DNA of 54,488 nucleotides from Candidatus Gastranaerophilales bacterium (GTDB lineage: Bacteria > Cyanobacteriota > Vampirovibrionia > Gastranaerophilales > Gastranaerophilaceae): positions 1-54,488 of the forward strand of contig CALUWJ010000012.1 of the NCBI GenBank assembly GCA_944324455.1. Direction: 5' to 3'. Every line of letters starts with the position of its first letter. Positions within the stretch are counted from its first letter, which is position 1. Below are positions 51,815 through 54,488 of the stretch, in pieces. The position numbers and the translations under genes are program-made. The notes beneath the pieces were generated by a model. That model ran no database searches. It was not told the origin of the DNA and was given only the letters and a program-made list of their open reading frames with translations.

Positions 51815-52105
51815 TTAACTCATCAAAAAATCCGTGACACAGCGCACCGAAAAAGCGTTCGTACGGTAATTGCTATTCTGATTCCAACTACCACTATTCA
51901 AGTTGTAATTGTAGGCGTTGGATGAACCATTAACAGTACCACTCCACACGATGTTCGGGTTGCAATTGTCATTGTTCGACCCTGGGCAACTGTTCGAATT
52001 GTTACAATATGCGGACGAGTAACCCGACCAGTTGTCGCAAAGTTTTATCGAAAGTTTATTATCTTGTACTAAAATCATTAGTTCATTTTCTTTATATTTT
52101 TTCAT
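51815..52105 (-). CDS. DGR cassette 1: probable template repeat with short ORF
   Basis: An ORF of 96 codons downstream of the reverse transcriptase. It ends in a C-type-lectin/FISUMP-like segment, VWSGTVNGSSNAYNYNLNSG then NAFSVRCVTDF. It is Asn-rich with AAC/AAT at the positions that vary in the target, as in DGR templates. Against the target at 54392-54488 it differs at 6 of 97 aligned positions and is adenine at all six. No Shine-Dalgarno precedes the ATG and no signal or N-terminal domain is present, so it may act as template RNA rather than protein. The alternative is a small target gene close to the template in sequence. Confidence 0.65.
   Translation of the reverse strand: MKKYKENELMILVQDNKLSIKLCDNWSGYSSAYCNNSNSCPGSNNDNCNPNIVWSGTVNGSSNAYNYNLNSGSWNQNSNYRTNAFSVRCVTDFLMS
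51830..51926 (-). repeat. Template repeat (TR) segment matching the target
   Basis: Aligns without gaps to 54392-54488 with 91 of 97 identities; the match is cut off by the window end, so the repeat is longer. All six mismatches are A in this copy (coding strand). They turn Asn codons into Tyr, Tyr, Arg, Asp and Asp in the target. Confidence 0.8.
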
Positions 52106-52204
52106 AAGTAATCAGCCATTATTTTAGCTATTTCGACGATTTTTAGAATTAGACTTAACTTAGTAAACCCTTGAGCTTACAAATTCAAAGCCCCATTCTA
52201 GACA
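52106..52204 (-). repeat. 99-bp cassette leader, copy 1
   Basis: Identical over 99 bp to 52540-52638. Identity continues into the following ORF, with few changes until near 51943. The leader begins at the last codons of the upstream ORF (GTC TAG) and contains a small stem (GGGCTT/AAGCTC). It may be a structural 5' part of the template RNA needed for priming. Confidence 0.85.
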
Positions 52205-52539
52205 GTTTTTGGAAAATATATATTGTTTTTCTCCTTTAATTTTTTACTATTAACTTTTTCCAAAAAATCCGTGACACAGCGCACCGACTGAGCATAAGTA
52301 GGCGTGTCGGTATTACCGCTCCAGCTGCCTTTATTCAAATTGTAACTGTAAACACTGGAACTAGGACTACCTCCACTCCACACATAGTTCGGGTAGCAAT
52401 TGTCATTGTTCGACCCTGGGCAACTGTTCGAATTGTCACAATATGCGGACGAGTAACCCGAATAGTTGTCGCAAAGTTTTATCGAAAATTTATTATCTTG
52501 TACTAAAATCATTAGTTCATTTTCTTTATATTTTTTCAT
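52198..52539 (-). CDS. DGR cassette 2: variable-repeat ORF
   Basis: An ORF of 113 codons directly after the reverse transcriptase. Its first about 50 codons nearly match cassette 1; the last variable part differs (VWSGGSPSSSVYSYNLNKGS, then TYAQSVRCVTDFL) and is one codon shorter, but keeps the VRCVTDF end. It is Ser/Tyr-rich rather than Asn-rich, so it looks like a diversified copy or a second, diverged template. A 20-residue tail after DFL covers the spacer to cassette 1. No Shine-Dalgarno precedes the ATG. Whether it is translated is open. Confidence 0.55.
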   Translation of the reverse strand: MKKYKENELMILVQDNKFSIKLCDNYSGYSSAYCDNSNSCPGSNNDNCYPNYVWSGGSPSSSVYSYNLNKGSWSGNTDTPTYAQSVRCVTDFLEKVNSKKLKEKNNIYFPKTV

Positions 52540-52638
52540 AAGTAATCAGCCATTATTTTAGCTATTTCGACGATTTTTAGAATTAGACTTAACTTAGTAA
52601 ACCCTTGAGCTTACAAATTCAAAGCCCCATTCTAGACA
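52540..52638 (-). repeat. 99-bp cassette leader, copy 2
   Basis: Exact copy of 52106-52204, offset 434 bp. It begins within the last two codons of the reverse transcriptase, whose stop TAG (52632-52634) is part of the repeat. A tandem duplication of a 434-bp leader-plus-cassette unit explains both. Confidence 0.9.
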
Positions 52639-53777
52639 AAGCTCATTTTAGAAAAATTATCATCAGGAATTAAAAGGCAAGTTCCTAAAGAATTTGAAAT
52701 TCTTTTTCTCATATTAAAGCCATCAACATGTCTTAACATCCCAAGATAACTATTCACCTTGCTTCTGATTTCAACCAACTCCTCTCTACTATTTCTACTT
52801 TTACTTTTCTTCCAATTATCAATAGAATTAAAACATTTATTTATTGTTTTATTTCTTAAATGAATATGACCCGGTTTAACTACAAAACCAACAAAATCAA
52901 ACCCTTGTTTTAATAAATTAATATTCTTTTTTTTATGATTTAATTCTAAATTCAAATTTTCAATTAAAAATCTGTTAATTTTTGAATATGCGTAATTCAA
53001 AAATCCTGCGTCCTCATCAATTATCAAAATATCATCCACATATCGAAGATAATATTTGCAACCGAGCACATGTTTTGCATATTGATCAAGTTTGTTCAAA
53101 TAAACGTTAGAAAAAAATTGACTGGTCAAATTGCCGATAGGCAACCCGCATTCAGAACTTGTATAAAACAAACTTTTATATTTTGGTAATTTATCTAACA
53201 ATTTCTTTGAAGATTTTAAATACATATTTTTTCGAGGGTCATGAAATATAACCTGCCTTGTTAAATCTACCAACCATTTTTCCTGTTCTTCATCCATTCT
53301 TTCCATTACAAAATTATGCAAAATGTGTTTATTAATACTAACAAAATAATTTTTGATATCCATTTTAATAAAATACGCATCTTTTGAATAATTTTGAGTT
53401 ATATTTCTTGCAAACATTGCTGCTCTTTTTGCGCCTAAGAGCGTACCCCTACCAACAATACAACTGTATGTATCATATATAAATCTGGGTACAAACCTAT
53501 CATAAATCGCATTATAAATTAAATGATGTACAATCCTATCTCTAAATGAACCTGCCCAAATTTCTCTGTATTTTGGTTCACTAATTACAAAACAAATACT
53601 TTTGCCAATTTCATATTTATTTTCCAATATATCCGTATAAAGATTGTACAAATTTCTCTCTCTATCAAACTCAAATTCCATTGCTTGATATGTAGAGCTT
53701 TTGTGTTTTCTGCAGTCACAATATGCTTTGTATAATTTTTCAAAGCTAAATTCTGCTTTTTTAAAATCTTTCACCAA
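52632..53777 (-). CDS. DGR reverse transcriptase
   Basis: Error-prone reverse transcriptase that copies the template RNA with mutations at adenines for transfer into the target gene. Length 381 residues, typical for DGR enzymes. Motifs in order: REIWAGSFRDRIVHHLIYNA (71-90), IYDTYSCIVGRGTLLGAKRA, FIKMDIKNYFVSI (Asp140), the DGR hallmark GLPIGNLTSQFFSNVYL (IGNLTSQ 214-220, where group II intron enzymes have QG), YLRYVDDILII (Asp248, Asp249) and FDFVGFVV. No maturase or endonuclease domain follows. TTG start after AAAGGA. It lies 13 bp after avd. Confidence 0.95.
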   Translation of the reverse strand: MVKDFKKAEFSFEKLYKAYCDCRKHKSSTYQAMEFEFDRERNLYNLYTDILENKYEIGKSICFVISEPKYREIWAGSFRDRIVHHLIYNAIYDRFVPRFIYDTYSCIVGRGTLLGAKRAAMFARNITQNYSKDAYFIKMDIKNYFVSINKHILHNFVMERMDEEQEKWLVDLTRQVIFHDPRKNMYLKSSKKLLDKLPKYKSLFYTSSECGLPIGNLTSQFFSNVYLNKLDQYAKHVLGCKYYLRYVDDILIIDEDAGFLNYAYSKINRFLIENLNLELNHKKKNINLLKQGFDFVGFVVKPGHIHLRNKTINKCFNSIDNWKKSKSRNSREELVEIRSKVNSYLGMLRHVDGFNMRKRISNSLGTCLLIPDDNFSKMSFV

Positions 53778-53790
53778 TTTGATATCCTTT

Positions 53791-54192
53791 TTATTTTAAT
53801 TTAATAACCTTATATTGAATATTTCTTTCATTTTGTGCATTCTTGCTTGTGTAGTTCAACCAACCTGCAAGTTGTTTTTCAATTTCTTCAACATGCATGC
53901 AACAATTTAAATATTTTTCATTTGAAATATTTTTCAGAGAATTCACAAGTCTTAATGAAACACCGATTTGTTTTATTTTTTCCATCATTGATTTTATTGC
54001 TTCCACTCTTTCAGTACTTGTCTTTGCATCATTTGCTTTATAAATTGAAACAATAAATTCAATTATTAAATTTAATAACTTTTCTCCGATTGTATATCTG
54101 TATTCTCTTTGCATATGCACTAAAAGACATGAATAATAAACCAAAAATTCATAAGCTTTTTTATATATATCTAAATGCATATATTGTGCCAT
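53791..54192 (-). CDS. avd: DGR accessory variability determinant Avd
   Basis: Small four-helix-bundle protein of 133 residues that forms a pentameric barrel, binds the reverse transcriptase and template RNA, and is needed for mutagenic homing. Helical segments are visible at about 6-28, 33-58, 62-88 and 92-118. The REYRYTIGEKLLNLIIEFI segment matches the family pattern 'ryTiG.kl', and the surface is basic. AAAGGA precedes the ATG. Its place directly before the reverse transcriptase is standard. Confidence 0.88.
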   Translation of the reverse strand: MAQYMHLDIYKKAYEFLVYYSCLLVHMQREYRYTIGEKLLNLIIEFIVSIYKANDAKTSTERVEAIKSMMEKIKQIGVSLRLVNSLKNISNEKYLNCCMHVEEIEKQLAGWLNYTSKNAQNERNIQYKVIKLK

Positions 54193-54385
54193 ACATATAT
54201 CCTTTCTTTTTTTAGTATTTTTCTATCCATCAAAATTAAATCATGATTTAAAAATTTAAAAATTTTTAAAGTATTAAAATTTTAAAGTTTCCACTTTTTA
54301 AGTTTTCAAGTTTTCATAATATTCATCACCTCATTTCTAGTTCACTTCTATTTTTTTTAAAGGGTTAAAGAGTTAAAGAGTTAAG
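54193..54385. other. Non-coding gap between target gene and avd
   Basis: No ORF of note. It holds a very AT-rich stretch with runs such as AAATTTAAAAATTTTTAAAG, a 14-bp palindrome TAAATCATGATTTA near 54240, and a short direct repeat of AGTTAAAG at 54363-54384 right after the target stop codon. It may be untranslated operon sequence. Confidence 0.4.
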
Positions 54386-54488
54386 CTAAAGATCCGTGAC
54401 ACAGCGCACCGAAAAAGCGTCCGTACGGTAATCGCTACGCTGATTCCAACTACCACTATTCAAGTAGTAATAGTAGGCGTTGGATGAA
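54386..54488 (-). CDS. DGR target protein, C-terminal end (partial)
   Basis: The 3' end of a gene that continues beyond the window. The stop TAG is at 54386-54388. In frame it reads SSNAYYYYLNSGSW then RTDAFSVRCVTDL, a C-type-lectin/FISUMP-like ending typical of DGR variable proteins. At template Asn codons it has Tyr, Tyr, Arg, Asp and Asp. Its place before avd and the reverse transcriptase is that of the main DGR target. The N-terminal anchor or binding domain is not visible. Confidence 0.82.
   Translation of the reverse strand, partial: SSNAYYYYLNSGSWNQRSDYRTDAFSVRCVTDL
54392..54488 (-). repeat. Variable repeat (VR) of the target gene
   Basis: Matches the template at 51830-51926 with six adenine-site changes and no gaps. 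Its 3' end (54392-54412), a 21-bp segment shared by all three copies (also 51830-51850 and 52267-52287), is the likely initiation-of-homing region. Beyond 54391 the copies diverge, marking the repeat boundary. Confidence 0.82.

Noticed and set aside
51815-52638. CRISPR array or simple tandem repeat
   Set aside because: Only two long units of 434 bp with coding content, no short repeats with unique spacers, and no cas genes.
52632-53777. Group II intron or retron reverse transcriptase
   Set aside because: It has IGNLTSQ rather than QG in motif 4, no maturase or endonuclease domain, and neighbours an Avd protein and TR/VR repeats.
54386-54488. The window-edge repeat as the template repeat
   Set aside because: At all six differences it carries non-adenine bases where the other copy has A, so it is the written copy, not the template.

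Overview
The window is an AT-rich bacterial chromosome segment. It carries housekeeping genes in cyanobacterial style (a DUF3326-type protein, XerD-like recombinase, TsaE/TsaB, DNA polymerase III delta and delta') and oxygen-independent ThiH thiamine synthesis, flagellar rod genes and pilin-like proteins, with no photosynthesis genes. Together with several proteins sharing short N-terminal F-K/F-G motifs, this suggests a non-photosynthetic cyanobacterial relative (Vampirovibrionia/Melainabacteria, probably Gastranaerophilales). That placement is inference; no 16S gene is present.

Layout. 86-3657 (minus): four flagellar rod genes (two FlgF/FlgG-type, flgB, flgC) followed by enolase. 3813-11851: a TPR protein, a Q/N-rich protein, a large AsmA-like envelope protein, a secreted WG-repeat protein and a long unknown protein. 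11944-20613 (minus): S10 and part of the spc ribosomal cluster, rpsJ through rplR, interrupted by a terminator after rpsN, a repeat-bearing spacer between rplF and rpsH, and a terminator after rplR; rpsE does not follow. 20763-24974 (minus): a deaminase-like protein, a candidate small RNA, a split chromate-type transporter, a glycosyltransferase, a membrane-anchored protein and tRNA-Thr. 25000-27035 (plus): thiG-thiH behind a structured leader. 27060-30397: a tyrosine recombinase, unknown small proteins, tsaE-tsaB and a superinfection-immunity-like protein. 30458-39797 (minus): two pilin-like paralogues, a DUF3326-type protein, holB, holA, a ROK kinase, a SpeE-like protein and a group of unknown or effector-like proteins (C-H-D hydrolase-like, ankyrin-like). 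39905-49163 (minus): two bifunctional glycosyltransferase-WbsX proteins, a membrane HEXXH protein, tRNA-Ser, a GT39/ArnT-type enzyme, mazG and hisG. 49281-51673 (plus): an ion transporter and ruvB.

The most notable system is a diversity-generating retroelement (DGR) at 51753-54488 on the minus strand. It runs: 3' end of a variable target gene (cut by the window edge), avd, a DGR-type reverse transcriptase, two tandem template/variable cassettes that each follow an identical 99-bp leader, then a strong terminator. Over a 97-bp gap-free alignment the target differs from the last cassette at six positions, and all six are adenines in the cassette coding strand, all in Asn codons. This marks the cassette at 51815-52105 as the probable template repeat (or nearly identical to it) and the gene at the window edge as a diversified target with a C-type-lectin/FISUMP-like ending.

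Other points of interest are a terminator-like structured leader with an overlapping short ORF before thiG, a promoter-to-terminator unit of about 165 nt with no evident gene, several genes whose -10 box lies only 6-8 bp before the ATG (predicted leaderless mRNAs), and a 63-bp direct repeat inside the ribosomal cluster.
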